Translations under genes and position numbers: made by a program
Shown: one piece after another, positions 16,922 to 25,159 of the stretch
How the letters are laid out: every line of letters starts with the position of its first letter
Position numbering within the stretch: the first letter of the stretch is position 1
The notes under the pieces: model-generated
What the model was told of the DNA's origin: nothing
The model's database searches: none
The model's input: only the letters and a program-made list of their open reading frames with translations
Assembly: GCF_023511815.1 (NCBI RefSeq)
Contig: NZ_JAIMAV010000011.1
Location: 1-56,927 of the forward strand
DNA: 56,927 nt
Reading direction: 5' to 3'
Source of the DNA: Alicyclobacillus sp.
GTDB lineage: Bacteria > Bacillota > Bacilli > Alicyclobacillales > Alicyclobacillaceae

Positions 16922-17917
16922 TCAGACGGCGATCTCCTCGTCCTCCGGTTCCACCTCGTCCTGTGGTTCCGCCGCCCGCGTCGGTGTGCAGCGGGCGACA
17001 CCGATGTGGCTGTCGGCCATGCCGTAGTACAGGAACCACGTCCCTTGGAAATGGACCAGCCCTTCCGCGAAGACCACGAAGTCGACCTGCCCGCGCAGCT
17101 CCTCCTTCGTCTCCGGGATCATCACCGGCGTGTGTGTCCGCCGGATCAGCCGGGCCGGATCCTCGAGGGAGAACAGGGCCTGCCCGACCGCGTAATACGG
17201 CTTGCCCGCATCCGGACCGTGCACGATGCGCCGGGCGCCGTTGTAGATCAACAGGATTCCCTCGTCCGTCAACACCGGGGTCGGGCCCGGCTCCACCAAC
17301 AGGCTGTCGAACGCCCGCGGGTCCGGATTCCGGCGAATCACGGGCTCGGGTTCCGCCTCCCAGTGGATACCGTCTTCCGAGAAGGCCACCCAGATGTCGG
17401 TGTCTCCGAAGTACATCACCAGCCGGCCGCCGATGCGGCCTGGGACAATCGCCCCGGATTTGGACCACCGGGCGTGCGGGCCGTCCTGAAAGACGGGCCC
17501 GTGCTTGTGCCAGTGAATCAGATCTTCCGAGGTGGCCAGGCACAGGCGGGCGGTGCTGCCATCGTACGCGGTGTACGTCAGGTAGTAGCGTCCTTCGACC
17601 TCGACGACGCGGGGGTCCTCGCAACCGCCGGGCAACTCGTATGGCTCCGTGGGTTCAATCACGGGGCGGGGCAGGCGTTCGAAGTGAACACCATCCCGGC
17701 TGATGGCCAGGCCGATGCGGGAGGTGCCGTTCCATGCACCCGCGCCCGCGTGGTCCTCGGCACGATAGAAAAGGTAGATTTCATCGCCGCGGACGACCGC
17801 GGTCGGGTTGAACAGGTCCTTCGCTTCCCAGGAGTCTCCCTGCGGAGACAGAATCGGATTTTGTTCGTATCGGACAAACGGGCCGAGCGGAAACCGGACG
17901 TCGTGTTGTTTGGTCAT
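16922..17917 (-). CDS. GH130-family glycoside phosphorylase/hydrolase (beta-mannoside)
   Basis: 331-residue five-bladed propeller enzyme of GH130 (PH1107-related). The family signature GGCEDPRVVEVEGRYYLTY contains the catalytic Asp (about residue 101). Further conserved elements are FNPTAVVRGDEIYLFYRAED and EEGLVHF-like VFAEGLVHFQGTWFLYYGMAD near the C-terminus. Known members phosphorolyse beta-mannosides to mannose-1-phosphate, some hydrolyse. ATG 17917 is chosen because AAAGG precedes it and a TATAAT lies further upstream; the longer frame would run through that promoter. It is cytosolic and downstream of manA, GT4 and nucleotidyltransferase genes, suggesting turnover of a mannose-containing product made by its neighbours. 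Confidence 0.87.
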   Translation of the reverse strand: MTKQHDVRFPLGPFVRYEQNPILSPQGDSWEAKDLFNPTAVVRGDEIYLFYRAEDHAGAGAWNGTSRIGLAISRDGVHFERLPRPVIEPTEPYELPGGCEDPRVVEVEGRYYLTYTAYDGSTARLCLATSEDLIHWHKHGPVFQDGPHARWSKSGAIVPGRIGGRLVMYFGDTDIWVAFSEDGIHWEAEPEPVIRRNPDPRAFDSLLVEPGPTPVLTDEGILLIYNGARRIVHGPDAGKPYYAVGQALFSLEDPARLIRRTHTPVMIPETKEELRGQVDFVVFAEGLVHFQGTWFLYYGMADSHIGVARCTPTRAAEPQDEVEPEDEEIAV

Positions 17918-17934
17918 GATGAACAACAACCTTT

Positions 17935-17996
17935 GCACACAGAGTTTCGGAACTGGGTCCGTTTGTGGTTTCCATATTATAAGCGGCTCTGTGTGC
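17935..17996 (-). promoter_or_regulatory. GH130 promoter flanked by a 10-bp inverted repeat
   Basis: Minus-strand -10 TATAAT (17981-17976) with only a weak -35 (TGTTGC) upstream. The perfect inverted repeat GCACACAGAG (17935-17944) and CTCTGTGTGC (17987-17996) brackets the -10 and the expected start site. Arrangement suggests two operator half-regions for a dimeric or tetrameric regulator. Confidence 0.5.
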
Positions 17997-18031
17997 AGGC
18001 AACACAGAAAGTCAGGGAGCGCGGGCAAAGA

Positions 18032-19018
18032 TCAGTAATGCACCCGCAGGACTTCCAGACGGTCGTCGTTCATCAGCCAATACGAGGCCACGTTCGCCGG
18101 GATGAGCAGCGCATCGCCGCGCTGCACGGACATCTCGCCGCCGCTCCAGCCGAGGCGCCCCCGGCCGCCGAGGCCGATGAGAATGTCAGGGTTCCCGGGG
18201 CGGCCCGGCGCCACCTCCATCGACGGCTCCTCCAATCGGGCGTGGTCCATGGTGAAGTACGGGCAGCTGACGAGCCTTTTCCACGGCGGGGATGCCGGGT
18301 TCAAACGGTTCTCGGCCAAGATGCGGTCATCGCCTTCCCCCCCTGAGAAACGCAGGACATCGGCCGCCCGGTCCACGTGCAGATCCCTGGGTTTCCCGTT
18401 CGCGTCCACGCGATCCCAGTCGTACACTCGGTATGTCACGTCGGAGGTCTGCTGCACCTCCAGGACAACCGTTCCGGCGAGCAGGGCGTGCAGTGTGCCG
18501 GCGGGGACAAACACCACGTCGCCCGGGGCGATGGCGCGGTGATTCAAATATTGTGGGATCCGGCGCTCCTCGATGGCACGACGGTATTCGGCGGCGGAGG
18601 AAAACCGGTGTCCGTACACCACCCGGCCATCCGGCGGGCAGTCCAACACATACCACGCCTCGGTCTTGCCGAAGTCTCCCTCATGCCGTCTGGCGTACGC
18701 ATCGTCCGGGTGGACCTGCACCGACAGGTCTTGCGCGGCCTCGATGAATTTGATCAGCAGTGGAAAGCGGGGTTGCGGGCTGGCGCCGAGGTAGGCGTCC
18801 GGGTGTTCGGCGGCCAGCTCGGCCAGGGTCTTGCCCGCGTGGGGCCCGGACGACACCACGCTCATTCCGTGCGGGTGGCCGGAGAGGACCCAGTACTCCC
18901 CAATCGGCTCGTCGGTCGTGACGGCGAACCAATCCTTGAGCCGGTGTCCGCCCCACAGCCGAGGGACGGGAACGGGGCGGAACTTGAGCGGTGGAAACGG
19001 ATGCGGCGTTTGCGGCAA
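18032..19018 (-). CDS. manA: Mannose-6-phosphate isomerase, class I type
   Basis: 328-residue cupin-type phosphomannose isomerase interconverting fructose-6-phosphate and mannose-6-phosphate. Zinc-site segments are visible: LSVQVHPDDAYA (Gln/His), KTEAWYVLD (Glu) and VFVPAGTLHAL with VLEVQQTSDVTYRVYDWDR. The N-terminal RLWGGHRLKDWF is typical. TTG start after AAGGGGGAG. Bacterial short ManA proteins of Bacilli have this length. It provides the mannose-phosphate branch point for the adjacent GDP-mannose-type nucleotidyltransferase; no phosphomannomutase is seen in the window. Confidence 0.92.
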   Translation of the reverse strand: MPQTPHPFPPLKFRPVPVPRLWGGHRLKDWFAVTTDEPIGEYWVLSGHPHGMSVVSSGPHAGKTLAELAAEHPDAYLGASPQPRFPLLIKFIEAAQDLSVQVHPDDAYARRHEGDFGKTEAWYVLDCPPDGRVVYGHRFSSAAEYRRAIEERRIPQYLNHRAIAPGDVVFVPAGTLHALLAGTVVLEVQQTSDVTYRVYDWDRVDANGKPRDLHVDRAADVLRFSGGEGDDRILAENRLNPASPPWKRLVSCPYFTMDHARLEEPSMEVAPGRPGNPDILIGLGGRGRLGWSGGEMSVQRGDALLIPANVASYWLMNDDRLEVLRVHY

Positions 19019-19090
19019 CGCGACTCCCCCTTTTCAGTCGGCTTTGGGCGGCCGGACCCTCCCGGGCCGTCGGCCGCCCGTCCACACCCA

Positions 19091-20290
19091 TCATACCCCA
19101 GAGGCGCTCGCACGCCGATCCGCACCCGGCACCGGGGCGGAGGGAATCACCCGGGCAGTGTCCAAGCCCGCCACGAACGGCAGATGGATGGCCTCACAGA
19201 TCAGGTAGGAGAGCGTGGACTCGGCGCCGCAGTTGGCGTTGACCCCGTGTTCGCACAGCCCGTCGAAGCAGGCGCCGTCCTCCGGATCGACCATGGAAAC
19301 GCCGAGGTCGTTGGCGCCGTGATACCACTCGCGGCAACGCCGAATGATCTCCCGGTACGCCGCGTCGCCCGTCGCCGCATGGGCGGCCCGGCAGGCCAGC
19401 GCCAGCTTCATCACCTCGATGGGTTGCTGGTCCCATTGCGCCGCCCGTTCGGGCGTGCACCAGCCGCGGTTTCCAATCGGCCGCACGTGCCCGTGCGGGG
19501 CGGTCATTCGGTCCGCCAGGAAGGCGAGGCTGTCGGACGCGATCCGCTTGACCCGCGCCTCCTCCAGCACCGGCCACGCCTCCCACAGGGCCCACGGGAA
19601 GACCCCGTTGCTGTACGTCATCACCGGTTCGAACCAGTGCCATCCGGGCCGGGACGCCCGTTCGTACAGGCCCACCAGGCGAAGAGCCAGGTCCCGGATC
19701 ACCCGCGGGATCTCGTCGTGCACCCAGGCGAGAAAGTCGGCGCCCAGGTGGTCGTGCGCGTCCGCCTCGCGCAGGAGCAGAGCGGCGGCGGACAGGGCGT
19801 GCGCCCAACCGCGCGGGTGCGCGATTCGGTCCAACGCCCGGAATCCGGTTTTGCACAGTCCCTGGGCCACCCACGACTGGTCCTCGCGCGGCAGCCAGAG
19901 GGCCGCGCAGGCGGTCGCCCACAGGGCGCGTCCCTGGCAGTCGGCGGACGGTTCCTCCGGTTCAAATCGCCCGCCGTACGCCACGTTGTTGTGGAACCAC
20001 CCATCCTGCCCCTGCACCCAGACGAGATAGGACAGGTACACATCCGCCAGTTCACCGAGCCCCTCGACCCGTGCTCTCGCTTCACGCACGGCCGCGTCCG
20101 GAGCGGTCGCGGATACGTTCAGGTGTTCGGCGGCGCGCATCCATTCCACGCACATCCACAGCGCCCTGGCGTTGTCGTCGGTGGTGTAACCCTCCCGCCG
20201 CCGCGGGATCTTGCCCAGGGCGTGTTCCAGCAGGCCGGTGTCGTCCGTCATCCGCCTCAGATGCGTGAATTCAACGGGAAACGGTCGCAA
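19091..20290 (-). CDS. Alpha/alpha-barrel protein associated with mannosyltransferase
   Basis: 399-residue protein rich in Trp and Ala helices, of a type usually found beside or fused to GT4 glycosyltransferases. It begins PFPVEFTHLRRMTDDTGLL, then GYTTDDNARALWMCV, and repeats of helical-toroid character such as GQDGWFHNNVAYGGRF and WHWFEPVMTYSNGVFPWAL. I propose TTG 20290, preceded by GGAGGGA, because the conserved N-terminus begins before the first ATG. It overlaps the GT4 gene by 20 nt. Fold suggests an (alpha/alpha)6 toroid like those of glycosidases or glycoside-processing enzymes; catalytic activity is unknown. Confidence 0.75.
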   Translation of the reverse strand: MRPFPVEFTHLRRMTDDTGLLEHALGKIPRRREGYTTDDNARALWMCVEWMRAAEHLNVSATAPDAAVREARARVEGLGELADVYLSYLVWVQGQDGWFHNNVAYGGRFEPEEPSADCQGRALWATACAALWLPREDQSWVAQGLCKTGFRALDRIAHPRGWAHALSAAALLLREADAHDHLGADFLAWVHDEIPRVIRDLALRLVGLYERASRPGWHWFEPVMTYSNGVFPWALWEAWPVLEEARVKRIASDSLAFLADRMTAPHGHVRPIGNRGWCTPERAAQWDQQPIEVMKLALACRAAHAATGDAAYREIIRRCREWYHGANDLGVSMVDPEDGACFDGLCEHGVNANCGAESTLSYLICEAIHLPFVAGLDTARVIPSAPVPGADRRASASGV

Positions 20291-21458
20291 CGGCCGTCCC
20301 TCCCGAGGCGCCGGCGCCAAGGCGCGCCACCTGATCGAACAGCTCAAGATGCGTCTCTCCGACCCTCGGCCAGTACATCTCACGGCCGATCTGCGCCATC
20401 CTCCACTCGTACCGGCGCAACACCGTGTCGTCCGACAACAGACGAATGAGCGCCTGGCTCCAAGCCTCGACGTCCCCGTAGGGGATGAGCAGTTCGCCCA
20501 TGCCCTCGAGCAAATCGCGCGCGTACACGTACGGGGTGGAGAGGACCGGGCGGCCCAGGCCCACGGCGTACGCCAGGGTGCCCGAGGTGATCTGCTGCAT
20601 GCCGGGATACGGGGTGACGTACAGGTCGCAGGCGAGGATGTGATCCACCAGGTCCTGCTCCGACAGGTACCGGTTGACCATCACGACATGCCTGCTCAAC
20701 CCGAGGTTGCGGACCATAGACTCGAGCTGCTCCCGATAGGCCTCGCCGTCCCGCCGTCGAATTTCCGGATGGGTCTGCCCGACGATGGCATACAACACAT
20801 CCGGAACGCGCTCGATGACGGATGGCAGGGCGCGCAGGATGAGGTCGATCCCCTTGCCCGGACCGAGCAACCCGAAGGTCATCAGCACGCGCCTTCCCGA
20901 CCAACCGAGCAGTTTGCGGATGGCGCTGCGCCGCTCGGGTGTCGGCACCGGCGTGCCGTGCGGGATGTGCACCATCTTCCCCATCGGCACGCCGTAGACG
21001 CGGCCGAGGATCTGCAGGGCGCAGCGGCTCATCACGACGATGCGGTCGCTGCGCTCGGCCAGCGCCCGCTGAACGCGGCGGTACGGTTCCTCCGGGTGTT
21101 CGAGCACCGTGTGGAAGGTCGTGACCAGGGGCTTCCTGAGCTCCCGCACGAACTCCACGATGTGCGCCCCGGCATCCCCGCCGAAAATGCCGAACTCATG
21201 TTGCAACGACACGACGTCCACCGGGCTCTCGTTGAGCCGCCGCGCCATCTCCCGGTAGGCGTCGATGACATTACGCCTCAGAAACCAGGTGCGTGCGTCG
21301 TACTCCTCCAGCCGCTCCTGGTCGTCCACCATCGCGATGACCGTATCCTCCGCCCGGCCGCGGCCGGCCTCCCGGACCCACTGCCGCAGATGGTCGGTGT
21401 AGGTGGCCAACCCGCATCGCTTGGGCACGTAGGTGCTGACATACGCCACATGAGTCAA
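20271..21458 (-). CDS. GT4-family glycosyltransferase (probable mannosyltransferase)
   Basis: 395-residue GT-B retaining glycosyltransferase. N-terminal domain: YVSTYVPKRCGLATYTDHLR (acceptor side), then LQHEFGIFGGDAG. C-terminal nucleotide-sugar domain: TFGLLGPGKGIDLILRALP, the VGQTHPEIRRRDGE segment and PYPGMQQITSGTLAYAVGLG, matching the GT4 EX7E-type donor site region. No membrane segment, so cytosolic. TTG start overlaps the upstream nucleotidyltransferase stop as TTGA (21455-21458), showing tight coupling. With a GDP-mannose-type enzyme upstream and GH130 downstream, the donor is probably GDP-mannose (inference). Confidence 0.85.
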   Translation of the reverse strand: MTHVAYVSTYVPKRCGLATYTDHLRQWVREAGRGRAEDTVIAMVDDQERLEEYDARTWFLRRNVIDAYREMARRLNESPVDVVSLQHEFGIFGGDAGAHIVEFVRELRKPLVTTFHTVLEHPEEPYRRVQRALAERSDRIVVMSRCALQILGRVYGVPMGKMVHIPHGTPVPTPERRSAIRKLLGWSGRRVLMTFGLLGPGKGIDLILRALPSVIERVPDVLYAIVGQTHPEIRRRDGEAYREQLESMVRNLGLSRHVVMVNRYLSEQDLVDHILACDLYVTPYPGMQQITSGTLAYAVGLGRPVLSTPYVYARDLLEGMGELLIPYGDVEAWSQALIRLLSDDTVLRRYEWRMAQIGREMYWPRVGETHLELFDQVARLGAGASGGTAVATVSR

Positions 21459-22486
21459 GGTTGAAGCACCCCCTCGGTCTGCGCTGCGGTGATGGGTCGC
21501 AGCGCCGCTGTAAAATCCGGGCCCACAATAGCATTACCAATTGTTGTGATTCCACTCACCTGCACCCTCGGCAGGATGATCGCGTCGGTCACCCGTGTGT
21601 GGCTGAGCAGTTCGACCTCCGCGCCGATCACGGCGTGCGGTCCCACCGTGCAACCGGCCCCAATCCGGCATCCTTCGCCGAGCCAGACGGGTGGCACCAG
21701 GCGTGCGGCCGGATGCACCCGCGCCCCCGGGCCGATCCACACGCCGGGGCGGGAGGCGCGGGGCATCCCGGGAAGATGCACCCGTTCGTCCAGCAGGTCG
21801 CGGTGCAATTGCATGTAGCGCTCGAGCGTGCCCATGTCGAGCCAGTACCCCTGAACGGGACAACCGAACACCGCCGCCCCGGACGCGATGAGCGCGGGGA
21901 AGGTCTCCCGTTCGATGGACACCTCGCGTCCGGCCGGGATGCGCTCCACGGCGGCCCGCTCCATCACATACACCCCTGCGTTGACGAGCCTGGAGGGGGC
22001 CCGCTCACGGCTGGGCTTTTCGACGAAGCGCAACACGCGGCCGTCCCAGGCTCGCTCGACGACGCCAAAGTGGCTGGGGTCCTCGACCTCGGTCAATCCG
22101 ATGGTCACCAGGGCTCTGTGATTGCGGTGAAATTCAAGCAGTGGGACGAGACGGACGAGGTGGATGATATCCGCGTTGACCACGATGAATCGATCCCCGA
22201 GAAGGTCCAGCGCGTGCCGGATGGCGCCGGCCGTGCCGAGCGGGCGCGGTTCGCGGCTGTACGCGATGCGCACGCCGAGACGGTCTCCGTCCCCCAGTTT
22301 CTGTTCAATCCGATCCGCATGATGGTGAACGGCGATGACAAATTCGTCGATGCCCTGCAGTTTGAGGTGTTCGATGAGGTGTTCGAGCCACGGCCGGTCC
22401 ATCACCGGGGCCAATGGCTTTGGCAGATGCAGAGTGAGGGGACGTAGACGAGTGCCCAATCCACCGGCCAACAACAACGCCTTCAT
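21455..22486 (-). CDS. NDP-sugar nucleotidyltransferase, mannose-1-phosphate guanylyltransferase type
   Basis: 343 residues. Rossmann-like nucleotidyltransferase domain with the signature LLAGGLGTRLRPLTLHLPKP at the N-terminus, REPRPLGTAGAIRHAL and VNADIIHL. A left-handed beta-helix C-terminus follows (VWIGPGARVHPAARLVPPVW, GCRIGAGCTVGPHAVIGAEV). This layout is shared by GDP-mannose and glucose-1-phosphate nucleotidyltransferases; manA and GH130 nearby favour mannose-1-phosphate. ATG start after GGAGGGATG. First gene of the minus-strand cluster. Confidence 0.85.
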   Translation of the reverse strand: MKALLLAGGLGTRLRPLTLHLPKPLAPVMDRPWLEHLIEHLKLQGIDEFVIAVHHHADRIEQKLGDGDRLGVRIAYSREPRPLGTAGAIRHALDLLGDRFIVVNADIIHLVRLVPLLEFHRNHRALVTIGLTEVEDPSHFGVVERAWDGRVLRFVEKPSRERAPSRLVNAGVYVMERAAVERIPAGREVSIERETFPALIASGAAVFGCPVQGYWLDMGTLERYMQLHRDLLDERVHLPGMPRASRPGVWIGPGARVHPAARLVPPVWLGEGCRIGAGCTVGPHAVIGAEVELLSHTRVTDAIILPRVQVSGITTIGNAIVGPDFTAALRPITAAQTEGVLQP

Positions 22487-22568
22487 TTCACATCCCTCCG
22501 CTGGTCAAGATGATGAGATCCCCAACCAAATCGGCGATTCGTGAATGAAGCGAGCGTCTGTGGTGTTG

Positions 22569-22595
22569 TTAGCACTCCAATTACCTGGCTGCTAA
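22569..22595. promoter_or_regulatory. CIRCE-like HrcA operator
   Basis: TTAGCACTC (22569-22577), 9-nt spacer, GGCTGCTAA (22587-22595). The left arm is identical to CIRCE, the spacer length is exact, and the right arm matches GAGTGCTAA at 7 of 9 positions. It lies between the divergent mannoside cluster (22486) and htrA (22729). No sigma-A promoter could be placed with confidence on either side. Confidence 0.6.
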
Positions 22596-22728
22596 CTCTG
22601 ACAACGCCAATGATATCGGACAGCTGCCAAAAACTCAAGCTTCTTCCGCGGCGAGGCGCACTGCATTCAATCGATTTTCAAGAAAGCGAGGGCATAATAG
22701 GGTCGAACCCATAAAAGAGGTGATCCCA

Positions 22729-23922
22729 GTGAAGACCTCCATGTTGCGTTGGGCCAGTGTCGTGGTGCTGTCGGCGCTGGTCGGCTCGGGGGCGACGCTC
22801 GCGGCGACTCGCCTGTTGCCGCCAAGCGTCGGGGCGCTCGGCGCGAGCACCGCCTCGGCCCCGAGCGTGTCCGGGAGTGTGGTCCCGACGGTGGCCAGCG
22901 TCAATGTGTCGAGCGATATCGAGAAGGTCGTCAAGCAGGTGGAACCGGCGGTGGTGGGTGTCGTCGATTACACGCAAAACCAGAACCCGTTCTTCGACAC
23001 CTCCGATCAGTCGCAGGAAAGCGGCGTCGGAACCGGGGTGCTGTTTTACAAAGACAGCCAGTCCGGATACATTGTCACCAACAACCACGTGGTCGCCGGA
23101 GCGGATAAAATCGAGGTTGTTCTGAACTCCGGCAAACACGTGCCCGCCACCGTGGTCGGCACCGACCCGTTCACGGACCTGGCCGTTCTGAGGGTGCCCG
23201 TCTCCAGCGTCCAGAACATCACCCCGGCCACCTTCGGGAACTCCGACGATCTTCAGGCCGGTGAGCCGGCCATCGCCATCGGGACGCCGATGGGACTGGA
23301 TTTCGCGGACACCGTCACCTCCGGCATCATCAGCGCACCCAAACGCGTGATGCCGGTGCAGGACGAGCAGACCCAGGAGACGCTCAACTACCAGACGGTC
23401 ATTCAGACGGATGCGGCCATCAATCCCGGGAATTCGGGCGGGCCGCTGTTGAACATCGCCGGCCAGGTGATTGGCATCAACAGCAGCAAGATCGTCGCGC
23501 AGGGGGTGGAGGGTATGGGATTCGCCATCCCCTCCAACGAGGTCGTGAAAATCGCCAACCAGATTCTGAAGACCGGACACGCGAATCACCCGGCGCTCGG
23601 CATCGAGGGCTACTCGCTGTCCAGTCTGCCGACGGTGTATCAGCCGGACGTCCCGGTCAATTACGGGGTGTGGGTGCGCGCGGTCACCTCTGCGCAGGCG
23701 CAGCAGGCCGGGCTGAAGGCGCAGGACGTGATCGTCGGGATCGACGGGAAGACGGTGCAGAACATCGCCGACCTGCGGACGGACCTGTTCACGCATCAGC
23801 CGGGGGATCAGGTGACGTTGACCGTGTACCGAGGCAGCGAACGGTTGACCCTGAAGGTGACGCTCGGCAGCATGTCGGACGCCTCCGCCCAGTCCCAACC
23901 ATCCTCCCCGTACGGGAACTGA
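22729..23922 (+). CDS. htrA: HtrA/DegP-family serine protease
   Basis: 397-residue membrane-anchored trypsin-like protease with a C-terminal PDZ domain. One N-terminal hydrophobic segment (LRWASVVVLSALVGSGATLA) anchors it; the catalytic domain lies outside. Triad: His120 (VTNNHVVAGA), Asp150 (DPFTDLAVLRV), Ser236 (NPGNSGGPLL). The PDZ domain covers about 290-385 (VTSAQAQQAGLKAQDVIVGI). GTG 22729 is chosen, 8 nt after AAAGAGG; an in-frame GTG at 22720 overlaps that site. It degrades or refolds misfolded exported proteins. The CIRCE-like element upstream would be an unusual heat-shock input for htrA. Confidence 0.95.
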   Translation: MKTSMLRWASVVVLSALVGSGATLAATRLLPPSVGALGASTASAPSVSGSVVPTVASVNVSSDIEKVVKQVEPAVVGVVDYTQNQNPFFDTSDQSQESGVGTGVLFYKDSQSGYIVTNNHVVAGADKIEVVLNSGKHVPATVVGTDPFTDLAVLRVPVSSVQNITPATFGNSDDLQAGEPAIAIGTPMGLDFADTVTSGIISAPKRVMPVQDEQTQETLNYQTVIQTDAAINPGNSGGPLLNIAGQVIGINSSKIVAQGVEGMGFAIPSNEVVKIANQILKTGHANHPALGIEGYSLSSLPTVYQPDVPVNYGVWVRAVTSAQAQQAGLKAQDVIVGIDGKTVQNIADLRTDLFTHQPGDQVTLTVYRGSERLTLKVTLGSMSDASAQSQPSSPYGN

Positions 23923-23979
23923 GGGCATCCCGGACACCGGGAGCGGTCGACCAAACGTCCATCACGCGCAGAGAATTTC

Positions 23980-24006
23980 ACGGCACGGCTTCGCCCGTGC
24001 CGTTTG
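23980..24006 (+). terminator. Terminator after htrA
   Basis: ACGGCACGG (23980-23988), loop CTTCGC, CCGTGCCGT (23995-24003), then TTG. Stem is strong, the U-tract short. Confidence 0.6.
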
Positions 24007-24121
24007 TCATCCCGCCGCAATTCGACAGGTTCCGACGCTGCGGCGGTTTTACAATGACAGGGAGGGGCCGCGTGGAAAATCGGCGGCACGCGACGTGAAC
24101 GCGGGGAAGGGAGCTGTGGAC

Positions 24122-24514
24122 ATGCTGTGGAGGCGCTTGGCGCAGGGTGCGACCGGATTGGTGGGGGTGTTGGCCGCGGTGTGGGTGGGCCTCCAATCGT
24201 ATGCTATCGCCGCGGTCGGCGTGGGGAATGCTATCCCCCAGTTGGAAGGGGACGGCGGGGCCGGCATGGTGTTCGCCCTGCTGTTCCTGGTGGGGGCGGT
24301 GTTGATCTGGGTTCGGCCCCGGTGGGCCTGGATGCCCCTGCTGCTGGCGATGGTGCCGGGTCTGTTGGCGGGATGGTTGTACCAGGACGTCACCATGTGG
24401 GGATGGTGTCTCGTCCCGGCGCTCCTGGCGGCGGCGTCCCATGGGTTGCACCGCTGGCGGAGGCGGAACCTCCGTGGGCTCTCGGAGCGACGCCCACGTG
24501 GCGCCCACGGGTGA
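24122..24514 (+). CDS. Small membrane protein of unknown function
   Basis: About 130 residues with three or four hydrophobic segments (GLVGVLAAVWVGLQSYAIAA, GMVFALLFLVGAVLIWV, MPLLLAMVPGLLAGWLY, LVPALLAAASHGL) and a basic C-terminal tail. ATG 24122 follows GGAAGGGAG by about 9 nt; GTG 24095 would be an alternative. I do not recognise the family. It lies alone between the htrA terminator and the YceI promoter. Confidence 0.6.
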   Translation: MLWRRLAQGATGLVGVLAAVWVGLQSYAIAAVGVGNAIPQLEGDGGAGMVFALLFLVGAVLIWVRPRWAWMPLLLAMVPGLLAGWLYQDVTMWGWCLVPALLAAASHGLHRWRRRNLRGLSERRPRGAHG

Positions 24515-24528
24515 TCCCGGGGGAACAC

Positions 24529-24557
24529 TTGACATCGCGGTGCGCCCATGGCATACT
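24529..24557 (+). promoter_or_regulatory. Promoter of the YceI-FMN reductase pair
   Basis: TTGACA (24529-24534), 17-nt spacer, CATACT (24552-24557). Confidence 0.75.
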
Positions 24558-24618
24558 CCTCCTGAGGACCTGATGTTTTGTGAGTGAATTTCATTTTGTA
24601 AGCATAGGAGGCTCGGTC

Positions 24619-25152
24619 ATGGCAAAATCTCAATGGAAGGTCGATCCGACCCACAGCAGCGTCGATTTCAGCATCAAGCACATGGTGATCTCTCGGGTCA
24701 AGGGGACGTTTCACACGTTCGACGCGGTGATTGAGGCGGACCCGGAGGACCTGACGACCGCCACCATCGAGTTCACGGTCGACGTCGCCAGTGTCGACAC
24801 GCGCAACGCGGACCGCGACAACCACCTGCGCTCCGCCGACTTTTTCGACGTCGAGAACCATCCCAAGATGACCTTCAAGGCCACCCGCATCGTCAAGAAG
24901 AGCGAGGGTGAATACGAGGTCACCGGGGATCTGACCATCCGCGGGGTCACGCGGCCGGAGACGTTCCTGGTGACCTACGAGGGCCAGGGCAAGGACCCGT
25001 GGGGCGGCGTCCGGGCCGGATTCAGCGCGCACGGCACCATCAATCGGACGGACTACGGCCTCAAGTGGAACACCCCGCTGGAGACGGGCGGTGTACTGGT
25101 CGGAGACCAGGTTCAGGTCTCCCTCGAAATCGAAGCGGTGAAACAGGGTTGA
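24619..25152 (+). CDS. YceI-family lipocalin-like protein
   Basis: 177 residues forming the YceI beta-barrel, known to bind polyisoprenoid lipids. It opens SQWKVDPTHSSVDFSIKHMV and contains VDVASVDTRNADRDNHLRSA, FFDVENHPKMTFKAT and a C-terminal GLKWNTPLETGGVLVGDQV, all family hallmarks. No signal peptide is visible, so this copy is probably cytosolic. ATG follows AGGAGG. Seven bases separate it from the FMN reductase gene, so they are one transcript. Confidence 0.93.
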   Translation: MAKSQWKVDPTHSSVDFSIKHMVISRVKGTFHTFDAVIEADPEDLTTATIEFTVDVASVDTRNADRDNHLRSADFFDVENHPKMTFKATRIVKKSEGEYEVTGDLTIRGVTRPETFLVTYEGQGKDPWGGVRAGFSAHGTINRTDYGLKWNTPLETGGVLVGDQVQVSLEIEAVKQG

Positions 25153-25159
25153 TGCGCCG

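Noticed and set aside
24127-24573. Alternative frame overlapping the small membrane protein
   Set aside because: Gly/Arg-rich composition without hydrophobic periodicity; the other frame has a ribosome binding site and clear membrane segments.
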